A stretch of DNA of 18,458 nucleotides, taken from contig JAPKDK010000027.1 of the NCBI GenBank assembly GCA_028872645.1, forward strand, positions 1-18,458. The letters are read 5' to 3'. The notes beneath the pieces are model-generated. The model was not told where the DNA came from. It searched no databases and saw nothing but the letters and a program-made list of their open reading frames with translations. The translations under genes and the position numbers were made by a program. Shown here piece by piece: positions 1 through 6,857 of the stretch (position 1 is the first letter of the stretch; each line of letters starts with the position of its first letter). The DNA is from Verrucomicrobiota bacterium (GTDB taxonomy: Bacteria; Verrucomicrobiota; Verrucomicrobiia; Limisphaerales; UBA1100).

Positions 1-600
1 ACCAAGGGCCAATGCGATTGTCCTGCGGGCGAATGCCATTATCCACGCGTCAAGGCCGTGGCTGGAAAGAAGATTATTTACTGTCGGCCGATCGGTACGC
101 ACGCAAGCATGACCGAAGTACTGCTCGCTCGCGCCGCGGAGACCATGGCGATGCATCCTTTCCCGCGTGCACCCAAGTTTGCGGAGAGTGCTCTTTTCAT
201 TGCCGGGCACGGCACCGGGAGAAACGCAAACTCCCGCAAGGCCATCGATAAGCAAGTGGACCTCATCCGCGCGCGCGGCGAATTCGCCGATGTGCAAGCA
301 GCATTCATGGAGGAAGCCCCGTTCATCGGCGATTGCTACGGGGCGACGGAGGCTAAGTGTATCGTGATGGTGCCCTTCTTTATCGCGGATGGTCTGCATA
401 CGGTGGAGGATATTCCTGTGCTGCTCGGCGAGCCTGAGGATCGGGTGAAGAAACGCCTCTCGGCCGGTAAGCCCACGTGGCGTAATCCGACCGAACGCAA
501 TGGGAAACTCGTGTGGTACACCAAGGCCATTGGCAGTGAGGGCAACGAAGCGTTGCTGGCGGAAGTGATTCTCGCGCGGGCGAAAGAGGGGGATTCTTAA
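1..600 (+). CDS. CbiX-type sirohydrochlorin chelatase-like protein, 3' part (5' end outside window)
   Basis: The frame is open from base 1 with no stop, so the gene starts upstream; 199 residues are visible. The family inserts cobalt or iron into sirohydrochlorin for cobalamin or siroheme. Seen: a GHGTG motif with His at visible residue 70 and a PFFIADGLHTVEDIP motif with His at residue 133, matching the two metal-binding histidines of CbiX domains. Two-domain members have a preceding chelatase domain, which would lie off the window. Ahead of the visible domain is an unusual Cys-rich stretch, CDCPAGEC (residues 5-12), that could bind a metal or an Fe-S cluster; this is inference. The stop is 21 bp (or 57 bp, by start choice) ahead of tyrA, so it may be co-transcribed. 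Assignment to CbiX rather than SirB or HemH is from motif recognition only. Confidence 0.75.
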   Translation, partial: TKGQCDCPAGECHYPRVKAVAGKKIIYCRPIGTHASMTEVLLARAAETMAMHPFPRAPKFAESALFIAGHGTGRNANSRKAIDKQVDLIRARGEFADVQAAFMEEAPFIGDCYGATEAKCIVMVPFFIADGLHTVEDIPVLLGEPEDRVKKRLSAGKPTWRNPTERNGKLVWYTKAIGSEGNEALLAEVILARAKEGDS

Positions 601-657
601 TTTCCAAGGCTCATTTGAAAATTGAACCTTTCTCCGTTCCCCCCCATTATCACGCCG

Positions 658-1518
658 GTGCAATTCCAAAAATTAACGCTCATCGGTGTGGGCTTGCTTG
701 GTGGTTCTATCGGGCTGGCGGCGAAGCAGCGCGGCGTAGCCGATCGTGTGTGTGGGTTGGTTCGGCGGGAGGAAAGTATTGCCGAATGTCTCACGGCTGG
801 CGCGGTGGATGAGGCCACGCTGGATGTCGCCGAGGCGGTGGCCGATGCGGACTTGGTGATTCTCTGCACGCCCGTGGGGCGGATGGGCGAATTGGCAGCG
901 GCGATGAAACCACACTTGGCGGCGGATGCAATCGTCACCGATGTGGGCAGCGTGAAGGCGAGCGTGGTGGCGGCGGTGGAGTCGGTGCTGTCGCGCTTTG
1001 TGGGCAGCCATCCGTTGTGCGGCTCGGAAAAATCTGGCGTGGCCTTTGCGCGCGAGGATTTGCTCGAAGGCGCGGTGTGCGCGGTAACGCCGACCGAGGC
1101 CAGCGATGTGGCGACAGTTGAAACCATTTCGAAATTTTGGACCACGCTTGGCAGTCGCGTGGTGAAGCTCGCCGCGGCTGACCACGACTCCATCGTGGCG
1201 CGTACGAGTCATCTACCGCACGTGCTGGCCAGCGCGTTGGCGAATACCGTGCTCGCGCAACCGCGCGCGGGCGAATCGGGTTTTCTCGGCACGGGCTTTC
1301 GCGACACCACGCGGCTGGCCTCCGGCGAAGCCGGAATGTGGCGCGACATCACACTGGAGAATGCCGAAGCTATCGCTGCCGCGTTAGAGGATTTACAATC
1401 GGAAATTGGCCGGTTGAAAACTGCATTGTCCAAAAAGGACGCGTCGGCATTGGAGAATTTTTTTACCGAAAGCCAAGCCGCCCGTGACGGTTGGCTGGCC
1501 GGAAGGGAGGATTTGTAA
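658..1518 (+). CDS. tyrA: Prephenate/arogenate dehydrogenase
   Basis: Oxidatively decarboxylates prephenate (or arogenate) with NAD(P)+ in tyrosine synthesis; cytosolic. The N-terminus carries the Rossmann motif GVGLLGGS, followed by CTPVG, TDVGSVK, the SHPLCGSEKSG active-site segment (His about residue 118), and the helical-domain SHLPH motif plus GTGFRDTTRLASG. Length of 286 aa is normal for a stand-alone enzyme without chorismate mutase or ACT domain. I chose GTG 658 because it puts the Rossmann strand about five residues from the start, as in the family; an in-frame TTG at 622 would add 12 residues and has a weak AAGG at 606-609. The stop TAA shares its last base with the aroA ATG, so the two are probably translationally coupled. 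Confidence 0.92.
   Translation: MQFQKLTLIGVGLLGGSIGLAAKQRGVADRVCGLVRREESIAECLTAGAVDEATLDVAEAVADADLVILCTPVGRMGELAAAMKPHLAADAIVTDVGSVKASVVAAVESVLSRFVGSHPLCGSEKSGVAFAREDLLEGAVCAVTPTEASDVATVETISKFWTTLGSRVVKLAAADHDSIVARTSHLPHVLASALANTVLAQPRAGESGFLGTGFRDTTRLASGEAGMWRDITLENAEAIAAALEDLQSEIGRLKTALSKKDASALENFFTESQAARDGWLAGREDL
1501..1510 (+). promoter_or_regulatory. Strong ribosome binding site of aroA
   Basis: GGAAGGGAGG ends 7 bases before the ATG at 1518. It lies inside the last codons of tyrA and decides the aroA start in favour of ATG 1518 over an in-frame TTG at 1491. It is the best Shine-Dalgarno match I see in the window; most other genes have weak ones. Confidence 0.8.
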
Positions 1519-2789
1519 TGCCGTTGCCCGACCTCATCGAAATGGTGCCGATGACTGGCCCTGTGACGGCGGACGTGACGGTTCCGGGCTCCAAAAGCAT
1601 CACCAATCGCGCGCTGATTCTCGCGGCGCTTGCCGATGGCGAGGTGCGGCTCACGGGCGCGTTGTGGAGCGAGGACACGCAAATAATGGTGGATGCGCTG
1701 CGGTTGCTGGGCTTCGAGATTGCGGTCACCGAGGATGCCGCCGAGCCGTGCAATCGCCATCTCACCGTGCAGGGCCTCGGCGGGCGCGTGCCCAATGCTG
1801 GCACGGCGGAGGCGCCGCTGGAAATTCACGTGGGCAATGCCGGTACAGCGGCGCGGTTTTTGGGCGCGTTCGTTTGTCTCGCCGAGGGGGCAGTGCGTTT
1901 GAGCGGCGTGGATCGGATGCACGTGCGGCCGCAGGGCGAGCTGCTCCACGCGCTGCGCCGGATGAAGTATCGGATTGATTCGGAAAGCAACGGTGGCGAT
2001 TTGTTGCCGGCGATTTTCCATGGCACGGGGCCGCGCGAAATCGCCTGCACGGTGAGCCTCCAACACAGCTCGCAGTTTGCCAGCGCGCTGTTGCTCTCGG
2101 CGCGCGCGGGTACTTGGATTGTCGATATCGTGGGCGACAACGTGGACGAAGCGCCGTACCTCAACATGACGCGCAAACTCATCGAGGTGTTCCCGCACGC
2201 GGGCGGCGAGTTTGCCATCGAGCCGGATGCTTCGAGCGGTAGTATTTTTTGGGGTGTCAACTGCATTCACGAAAGCGTCGAGGTGGCGCACTGGCCGCTC
2301 ACCGGTTGGCAGATTGACGCGCAGTTTCCGCGCTTCCTCAACTTGCCGCGCGAGGTGACGCACAACACTGACCTCGGCGACAGCATTATGACCGCGATCG
2401 TGCTCGCGCCCTTGGCCAAATATCCCGTGAGCTTCCCCGCGTTGCACCGCCTCCGCGTGCAGGAATGCGAACGCGTGTGCGCCCTCCGCACTGAGCTGAC
2501 CAAATGCGGCGCGCGCATCACCGAGGAAGGCGACACGCTGCACGTCGAGCCCTCGTCCGAGCTGCACGGCGCGGAAATCGACACCTACAACGACCACCGG
2601 ATGGCCATGTGTTTCGCGCTGCTCGGCCTGAAAGTCGGGGGCATTCGCTTGCACAATCCATCGTGCGTGAAGAAAACCTTTCCCAACTTCTTCCAAAAAC
2701 TCGCCACCTCACCGCCCGAGGGCATCGGCGCGGAAATCCGCGATGCCGAGGGCAACGTGCTGAGCGGTGAAGAGTTGTTTGCTGAATAA
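1518..2789 (+). CDS. aroA: 3-phosphoshikimate 1-carboxyvinyltransferase (EPSP synthase)
   Basis: Transfers the enolpyruvyl group of PEP to shikimate-3-phosphate, the step before chorismate synthase; cytosolic. 423 aa, normal length. Seen: PGSKSITNRA (Lys26, Arg31), GNAGTAARFL (106-115), RPQGELL (Arg137), SSQF (184-187), DASSGS, a GDSIMT segment with the likely catalytic Asp288, YNDHRMAM (Arg361) and KTFP (Lys386). Two positions differ from the E. coli enzyme by my hand alignment: the PEP-site Lys340 of VKETDR is Gln315 in VQECER, and Pro101 of NAGTAMRPL is Phe114. Glu316 and Arg319 are kept. The start overlaps the tyrA stop (TAATG) and the stop overlaps the cmk start the same way, so the three form one unit. 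A catalytically active, possibly glyphosate-tolerant form is likely but unproven. Confidence 0.95.
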   Translation: MPLPDLIEMVPMTGPVTADVTVPGSKSITNRALILAALADGEVRLTGALWSEDTQIMVDALRLLGFEIAVTEDAAEPCNRHLTVQGLGGRVPNAGTAEAPLEIHVGNAGTAARFLGAFVCLAEGAVRLSGVDRMHVRPQGELLHALRRMKYRIDSESNGGDLLPAIFHGTGPREIACTVSLQHSSQFASALLLSARAGTWIVDIVGDNVDEAPYLNMTRKLIEVFPHAGGEFAIEPDASSGSIFWGVNCIHESVEVAHWPLTGWQIDAQFPRFLNLPREVTHNTDLGDSIMTAIVLAPLAKYPVSFPALHRLRVQECERVCALRTELTKCGARITEEGDTLHVEPSSELHGAEIDTYNDHRMAMCFALLGLKVGGIRLHNPSCVKKTFPNFFQKLATSPPEGIGAEIRDAEGNVLSGEELFAE

Positions 2790-3430
2790 TGAGTGAACCC
2801 ATCGTCATCGCCATCGACGGCCCCAGCGCCAGCGGTAAAAGCACCAACGCCAAAATCATTGCCGCCGCGCTGAGCTACGCCTACGTGGACACCGGCGCGA
2901 TGTACCGCACCCTCGCGTGGCACGCCCTGCGGCAGGGCGTGGACACCACTGACGCCGAGGCCATAGCCGCGCTTTGTCACGATTGGCCGGCCGGGCTGGT
3001 GAACTGCGAAGGCAGCATTTGGCTGGAGGTGGACGGTTATTTTCCGGAAACAGAAATTCGCACGAAAGAAACCAGTGCCGCCGTGAGTCATGTGGCCGCC
3101 GTGTCGTTTGTGCGCGATTGGATGAAGGAACGCCAGCGGTCGTGCGTGCAGTTTGGCAATCTCGTAATGGAAGGCCGCGATATTGGGTCCAACATTTTCC
3201 CCGAGACGCCGCACAAATTTTATATGGACGCTGCCGCCGCCGTGCGCCAAGCCCGCCGCGATGCTGATGGCGTGCAAGACAATCTCGCCGCCCGCGATGA
3301 GCGCGATAGCACCCGTGCCGCCTCGCCGCTGAAGGTGGCCAAGGGTGCCACTATAATAAACAACGCCGGCGAAACGCCTGAGGAAACGAGTGCGCGGATT
3401 ATGGATTTGGTGCGGGCGGCCAGAGATTGA
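2789..3430 (+). CDS. cmk: Cytidylate kinase
   Basis: Phosphorylates CMP and dCMP with ATP, feeding CTP and dCTP pools; cytosolic. 213 aa, usual for the family. Seen: the P-loop GPSASGKST (11-19), DTGAMYR (34-40), the NMP-binding region ending in SFVRDWMKERQR, MEGRDIGSNIFP (127-138), and the lid DNLAARDERDSTR (164-176) followed by SPL. The conserved IDTSG-type segment near the end reads INNAGETPEE, a mild variant. ATG at 2789 overlaps the aroA stop (TAATG). The TGA stop lies within the left terminus of the inverted-repeat element at 3427-3491. aroA next to cmk is a recurring bacterial neighbourhood, so the context supports the call. Confidence 0.94.
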   Translation: MSEPIVIAIDGPSASGKSTNAKIIAAALSYAYVDTGAMYRTLAWHALRQGVDTTDAEAIAALCHDWPAGLVNCEGSIWLEVDGYFPETEIRTKETSAAVSHVAAVSFVRDWMKERQRSCVQFGNLVMEGRDIGSNIFPETPHKFYMDAAAAVRQARRDADGVQDNLAARDERDSTRAASPLKVAKGATIINNAGETPEETSARIMDLVRAARD

Positions 3431-3491
3431 ACTGCCAAGGCGAAAAAACCTCAAGTTTTGGAAATGGTTTCTTGGCGTCTTTGTGGTTCAA
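3427..3491. repeat. 65-bp inverted-repeat element between convergent cmk and pyrD
   Basis: The ends are perfect inverted repeats, TTGAAC (3427-3432) and GTTCAA (3486-3491). Inside them are GCCAAG (3434-3439) paired with CTTGGC (3471-3476), and AAACC (3446-3450) paired with GGTTT (3466-3470). The TGA stop of cmk (3428-3430) and the TGA stop of pyrD (read from 3490-3488) are both in the terminal repeats. The CCAAG and CTTTGTGGTTCAA wording resembles short repeats I associate with this bacterial group, but copy number cannot be judged here. It may also act as a weak bidirectional terminator. Confidence 0.6.
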
Positions 3492-4573
3492 CCCATCCCC
3501 ACTAAATCATCCAACGACCGCACCCCCTCTTTCTCCATTCGCGCTTTTAGTCCGCGCACGATGTCGGCCGCGATGGAGGGACCTTCGTAGACGAGGGCGG
3601 TGTACACTTGCACGAGGCTGGCACCGGCGGTGATTTTTTCCCACGCGTCGGCCGCCGTGAAAATTCCGCCCACGCCGATGATGGGGAGCTTGCCGTTTGT
3701 GTGCTTGTAAATGTGTGAGATGATTTCCGTGCTGCGCTGGCGCAAGGGGGAACCGCTCAAGCCGCCCGTTTCGGCGTAGATTTTTTGACACTGCGCATCG
3801 CTTGGAGTTGGGCGCTCGATGGTGGTGTTGGTCGCCACAATGCCGGCGAGGGAATGGGTGGTGGCGAGGTCGAGCACATCGTCGATGGCTTTAGTGCTGA
3901 GGTCGGGCGCAATTTTTATCAAGAGCGGCACGTCGGCATTCACCGCGCGCAGGGTTTTCAAAATTTCATCCAGCGCACTTTTATCCTGCAGCTCGCGCAG
4001 GTTGGGCGTGTTGGGCGAGCTGACGTTGACCACAAAAAAATCCGCTAACCCCTGCAGCGCGCCAAACGAAAACGCATAATCCCCCGCCGCTTCTTCCAGC
4101 GGCGTGACTTTTGATTTGCCGAGGTTGATGCCAATGGGATGACTCGGCCATTGCCCGCGCGCGCGCCAGCCGCGCAGGGATTCGGCCATCACTTCGGCGC
4201 CGGGATTGTTGAACCCCATCCGATTGACCAGCGCGCGGTCGCCCACGGCGCGAAACATTCGAGGTGTGTCATTGCCTGTTTGCGCATGGCGCGTCACGCC
4301 GCCCAGTTCGGCAAAGCCGAATCCCAGCCGTTCCCACATCGGCACGGCGGCGGCGGCTTTGTCCATCCCGGCGGCGAGCCCGACGGGGTTTGGGAATTTC
4401 AGCCCATCGAAATTGACTGGCAAATCCGGCGCGCCATAAACAGCATCAGTGAGCAGCGGCAGCGCGGGCAATCGTGCAGATACGGAAAGCCCCCGTAAAA
4501 CACGATCGTGCACGGCCTCCGAATCCTGCAAAAACAGCAGAGGGCGAAGGCAATGGCGGTAAAACGAACCCAT
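3488..4573 (-). CDS. pyrD: Dihydroorotate dehydrogenase (quinone), class 2
   Basis: Oxidises dihydroorotate to orotate in pyrimidine synthesis with FMN and passes electrons to membrane quinone. 361 aa. Seen: the N-terminal helix region typical of class 2 (RHCLRPLLFLQDSEAVHD), PNPVGLAAGMDK (61-72), ELGGVT, NRMGFNN (118-123), GINLGKSK, the active-site loop NVSSPNTPNLRELQ (183-196) with the catalytic Ser, LIKIAPD (Lys220), ATNTT, and the phosphate-binding IIGVGGI and AGASLVQVYTA segments. A Ser rather than Cys base and the N-terminal extension exclude class 1. It runs toward cmk and away from glnB. ATG 4573 has no clear Shine-Dalgarno site. The enzyme and cytidylate kinase meeting tail to tail is probably chance. 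Confidence 0.95.
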   Translation of the reverse strand: MGSFYRHCLRPLLFLQDSEAVHDRVLRGLSVSARLPALPLLTDAVYGAPDLPVNFDGLKFPNPVGLAAGMDKAAAAVPMWERLGFGFAELGGVTRHAQTGNDTPRMFRAVGDRALVNRMGFNNPGAEVMAESLRGWRARGQWPSHPIGINLGKSKVTPLEEAAGDYAFSFGALQGLADFFVVNVSSPNTPNLRELQDKSALDEILKTLRAVNADVPLLIKIAPDLSTKAIDDVLDLATTHSLAGIVATNTTIERPTPSDAQCQKIYAETGGLSGSPLRQRSTEIISHIYKHTNGKLPIIGVGGIFTAADAWEKITAGASLVQVYTALVYEGPSIAADIVRGLKARMEKEGVRSLDDLVGMG

Positions 4574-4686
4574 CGGCGGGGAGAGTACGCGCCGTCGGCG
4601 GAGCGGGTCGAGGGTGCTTTTGAAGATGTAAAATTCAAATCTAACAAAAAGTTGAAAATATATTTTACAAAAAAAAACGATTCGAG

Positions 4687-4714
4687 TTTACAGCCTCGCG
4701 CGAGTTGCTATTAT
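4687..4714 (+). promoter_or_regulatory. Candidate sigma70-type promoter of glnB
   Basis: TTTACA (4687-4692) and TATTAT (4709-4714) are separated by 16 bp, each one mismatch from consensus. Transcription would start near 4721 and give a leader of about 15 bases before the ATG at 4736. I saw no convincing sigma54 -24/-12 pair in the 162-bp pyrD-glnB gap, although PII genes often have one. Confidence 0.45.
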
Positions 4715-4735
4715 CACCCCAGCAACCTGTACAAA

Positions 4736-5074
4736 ATGAAGCGCATCGATGCCATCATCAAACCCTTTAAACTCGAAGACGTGAAAGCGGCTTTGACGGA
4801 GTTGGGGATTGTGGGCATGACCGTGGCCGAAGTGAAAGGCTTCGGTCGGCAAAAAGGCCACACGGAGATTTACCGCGGTAGTGAGTATACGGTGGACTTT
4901 CTTCCCAAGCTGAAGCTGGAACTCGTAGTGCCCGATGGCCAGGCGGATAACGCCGTGCAAGCCATCCAATCGGCTGCGTGCACCGGCAAGATCGGCGACG
5001 GGAAGATTTTTGTGTCCAACGTGGAAAGCGCCATTCGCATCCGCACCGGGGAGACCGGTGACGAAGCGGTGTAA
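4736..5074 (+). CDS. glnB: Nitrogen regulatory protein PII
   Basis: Trimeric cytosolic sensor of 2-oxoglutarate, ATP/ADP and, through modification, glutamine; controls glutamine synthetase adenylylation, NtrB and other partners. Exactly 112 aa, as in E. coli GlnB. Seen: MKRIDAIIKPFKLEDVK, the GMTVAEVKGFGRQKGH strand-loop, the T-loop YRGSEYTVDFLPK with Tyr51 available for uridylylation, and the C-terminal signature TGKIGDGKIFV followed by IRIRTGE. The upstream frame stays open for 76 codons, but homology starts exactly at this ATG, so the extension is not coding. No amtB or glnA is adjacent here, so this is a single-gene GlnB arrangement rather than GlnK-AmtB. There is no obvious Shine-Dalgarno site. 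Confidence 0.95.
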   Translation: MKRIDAIIKPFKLEDVKAALTELGIVGMTVAEVKGFGRQKGHTEIYRGSEYTVDFLPKLKLELVVPDGQADNAVQAIQSAACTGKIGDGKIFVSNVESAIRIRTGETGDEAV

Positions 5075-5123
5075 ATCTTCCGGCGCGTCTTCATTGCAGT
5101 CAGGTGCCAACCTAAGTTTTTAT

Positions 5124-5165
5124 AATGCGTATTTTTATACCAAACTCATTCGTTAACGACGCATT
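5124..5165. repeat. Inverted repeat AATGCGT/ACGCATT with AT-rich centre
   Basis: AATGCGT (5124-5130) and ACGCATT (5159-5165) are perfect 7-bp inverted repeats 28 bp apart. The interval includes an AT-rich run and the palindrome TCGTTAACGA, and the left arm overlaps TATAAT. It could be an operator or part of an origin; nothing in the sequence decides this. Confidence 0.35.
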
Positions 5166-5196
5166 GCCTTTTGCTTTGTCAAGCCCGAAGGCGGTG

Positions 5197-5216
5197 TGTG
5201 AACAAGGCGTGAACAA
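5197..5216 (-). promoter_or_regulatory. Tandem DnaA-box-like sites upstream of dnaA
   Basis: On the minus strand, TTGTTCACA (5205-5197) and TTGTTCACG (5216-5208) are repeated with an 11-bp period, placing both on one face of the helix. The first has a single mismatch to TTWTNCACA. A third weaker site, TCATTCACA, lies at 5420-5412. Such sites ahead of dnaA fit autoregulation by DnaA or an origin, but two imperfect 9-mers are weak evidence. Confidence 0.4.
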
Positions 5217-5242
5217 AAGTTAATAGCTTGGCGTGGTAACCG

Positions 5243-5391
5243 ATGTGTCTATCGCATACACATTGCGCCGCGTCCCAGTAAACCAAGCAGCAATGCTTCT
5301 TGCCGGGATGGGGTGTCGAGAGATGGAGCGAGACACAAAGGGTGATTTGTCACCCGCCCGCAAGGGCAACCCAACCGGGCCTTTGGGCCCA
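5243..5391 (+). promoter_or_regulatory. Run of hairpins in the probable dnaA leader
   Basis: Six inverted repeats follow each other: ATGTGT/ACACAT (5243-5263, 9-base loop), AAGCA-GCAA-TGCTT (5285-5298), GTGTC/GACAC (5313-5336), GGGTGA-TTTG-TCACCC (5340-5355), GCCC-GCAA-GGGC (about 5357-5368) and GGGCC-TTTG-GGCCC (about 5377-5390). Two have GCAA (GNRA) tetraloops, which favour RNA structure. It does not match any riboswitch consensus I know. It may be a structured 5' leader, a small RNA, or origin DNA. Confidence 0.35.
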
Positions 5392-5456
5392 AGTCGACAA
5401 TGTGTTGGCACTGTGAATGAACATTTTAATTTTAACATTTAGCGACGAAACATAAA

Positions 5457-6809
5457 ATGATGCCGGCAACTGTCGAAAAAATCTGGACCAAAACCACCAA
5501 GCAAATCCGTACCCTGCTTAACACCGAGACCTACAATTTGTGGTTCTCCTCGGTGCAACCGGTTTGCCTCAACCAATCTTCCATCACCCTCGAGGTGCCC
5601 AATGAGTTCTCGGAGGTGTGGTTGAAGGATAACTATCTTGAGCTGCTGCAGGATGCCCTCGCCCAAGCGAGTGGGCGCAAACTCAACATCAAATTCAAAG
5701 TGGCCGCCGCCGGCAATAGCGCCGCACCCTCGCCGACCAAGCCGGCCAAAAATCGGAAGCCTGTCGCACGTAAGGCAACCGATGGTGACCTGCTGTTCAA
5801 CCCGCGCAACACGTTTGAAACCTTCGTGGTGGGCAACAATAACAGCTTCGCCCACGCCGCCGCGATGGCGGTGGCGCAGCAGCCGGGCAAGGCGTACAAC
5901 CCGCTCTTCCTTTACGGAGGCACCGGCCTTGGCAAGACGCACTTGTTGCACGCCATCGGCCAGCATGTGGTCGGCTCAAAAAAAGCGGCTAAGGTGTCTT
6001 ATGTGTCCTCCGAAAAATTCACAAACGAATACATCGCCGCCATTCAGGAAAACCAACTGGTGAAGTTCCGTAAAAAATACCGGCAAACCGATGTGCTGTT
6101 GATTGATGACATTCAGTTCCTCGCCGGCAAGGAGCGCATTCAGGAGGAATTTTTTCATACCTTCAATGCGCTGCACGAGGCCCACAAACAGCTCGTGCTC
6201 ACTTGCGATCGGCCGGCCAGTGAAATCAAAAATCTAGAACATCGCCTTGTGAGCCGTTTCGAGTGGGGCTTGGTCACCGACCTCCAGCCGCCCGATGTGG
6301 AAACCCGCCTCGCCATTTTGCGCAATAAAGTGAAGAGCATGGGCGTGGAAATTCCCGAGGACGTATTGACCTTCCTCGCCAATCGCATTCGCACCAACAT
6401 CCGCCGCCTCGAAGGCGCGCTGATTCGCGTGGCGTCTTACGCCCATCTCACCGGCAAGGAGCTCACCCACGATGTGGTGGAAAATCTGCTGCGCGAAATC
6501 CTGCAGGAAGAAGGTCGACACACCATCACGATGGAAGTCATCCAGAAAAAGGTGACCGAGAAATTCGACCTGCGCATGGCCGACATGACCAGCAAACGCC
6601 GCCCGGAGAACATTGCGTTCCCGCGCCAGATTGCGATGTACCTTTCGCGCCAACTCACCGAGCACTCGCTCAGCGCCATTGGCGAAGCCTTCGGCGGTCG
6701 CGACCACGGCACCGTGCTGCACGCGTGCCGGTTGGTGAAAGACCGAATGGAGATCGACGCCAATGTGCGCCAGACGGTTCATTACCTGGAGAAGCAACTG
6801 CTTCGCTAA
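5457..6809 (+). CDS. dnaA: Chromosomal replication initiator protein DnaA
   Basis: Binds DnaA boxes at the origin, oligomerises with ATP and melts DNA to load the helicase. 450 aa with the full four-domain plan: domain I (about 1-85), a short Lys/Pro linker (about 86-113), the AAA+ domain starting at NPRNTFETFVVG with Walker A GGTGLGKT (154-161), Walker B LLIDD (214-218), the arginine-containing RLVSRFEWGL and sensor II NIRRLEGAL, then the DNA-binding domain IV with the signature AFGGRDHGTVLHAC (411-424). Two ATG codons in a row (5457, 5460) make the start ambiguous by one residue. No dnaN or recF follows; the gene is alone between a structured leader and a terminator, so it is probably transcribed by itself. 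Confidence 0.97.
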   Translation: MMPATVEKIWTKTTKQIRTLLNTETYNLWFSSVQPVCLNQSSITLEVPNEFSEVWLKDNYLELLQDALAQASGRKLNIKFKVAAAGNSAAPSPTKPAKNRKPVARKATDGDLLFNPRNTFETFVVGNNNSFAHAAAMAVAQQPGKAYNPLFLYGGTGLGKTHLLHAIGQHVVGSKKAAKVSYVSSEKFTNEYIAAIQENQLVKFRKKYRQTDVLLIDDIQFLAGKERIQEEFFHTFNALHEAHKQLVLTCDRPASEIKNLEHRLVSRFEWGLVTDLQPPDVETRLAILRNKVKSMGVEIPEDVLTFLANRIRTNIRRLEGALIRVASYAHLTGKELTHDVVENLLREILQEEGRHTITMEVIQKKVTEKFDLRMADMTSKRRPENIAFPRQIAMYLSRQLTEHSLSAIGEAFGGRDHGTVLHACRLVKDRMEIDANVRQTVHYLEKQLLR

Positions 6810-6831
6810 AGATCAAAGAAATTGATGAAGG

Positions 6832-6857
6832 AGGGCTGAGGAAACTCAGCCCTTTTT
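6832..6857 (+). terminator. Intrinsic terminator of dnaA
   Basis: A perfect 9-bp stem AGGGCTGAG/CTCAGCCCT with a GAAA loop is followed by five T residues, 22 bp after the dnaA stop. The right arm and T run are also the last codons and the TGA stop (6848-6846) of the convergent aminotransferase gene. There is no T run in the reverse direction, so it serves dnaA only. Confidence 0.9.

Larger units (their letters stand above)
5075..5456. other. 382-bp non-coding region between glnB and dnaA
   Basis: No convincing gene: a 69-codon open frame at 5233-5442 has no recognisable domain and crosses several hairpins. The left part (5114-5160) is AT-rich and holds an exact TATAAT at 5121-5126 without a well-placed -35. 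A perfect 10-bp palindrome TCGTTAACGA lies at 5150-5159. Listed separately are an inverted repeat, a pair of DnaA-box-like sites and a run of hairpins. A weak dnaA promoter could be TTGGCA at 5405-5410 with an AT-rich -10 region near 5427-5436. The downstream end of glnB has only a 4-bp stem (5102-5113) before a T run, too weak to call a terminator. Confidence 0.6.

Noticed and set aside
1209..2696. A 495-codon open frame on the minus strand across tyrA and aroA
   Set aside because: It is antisense to aroA with clear catalytic motifs on the plus strand; its translation is Arg/His-rich low-quality sequence typical of GC-rich shadow frames.
4508..4735. An N-terminal extension of glnB of 76 residues
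   Set aside because: PII homology starts exactly at the ATG at 4736, and the extension runs through the probable promoter region.
4595..4735. A sigma54 promoter for glnB
   Set aside because: A TTGC at 4705-4708 exists, but no GG at the required distance upstream.
5102..5121. A possible glnB terminator
   Set aside because: Only a 4-bp stem before the T run, too weak to call.
5233..5442. A 69-codon frame ahead of dnaA
   Set aside because: It crosses several perfect hairpins, has no family resemblance and no ribosome site.
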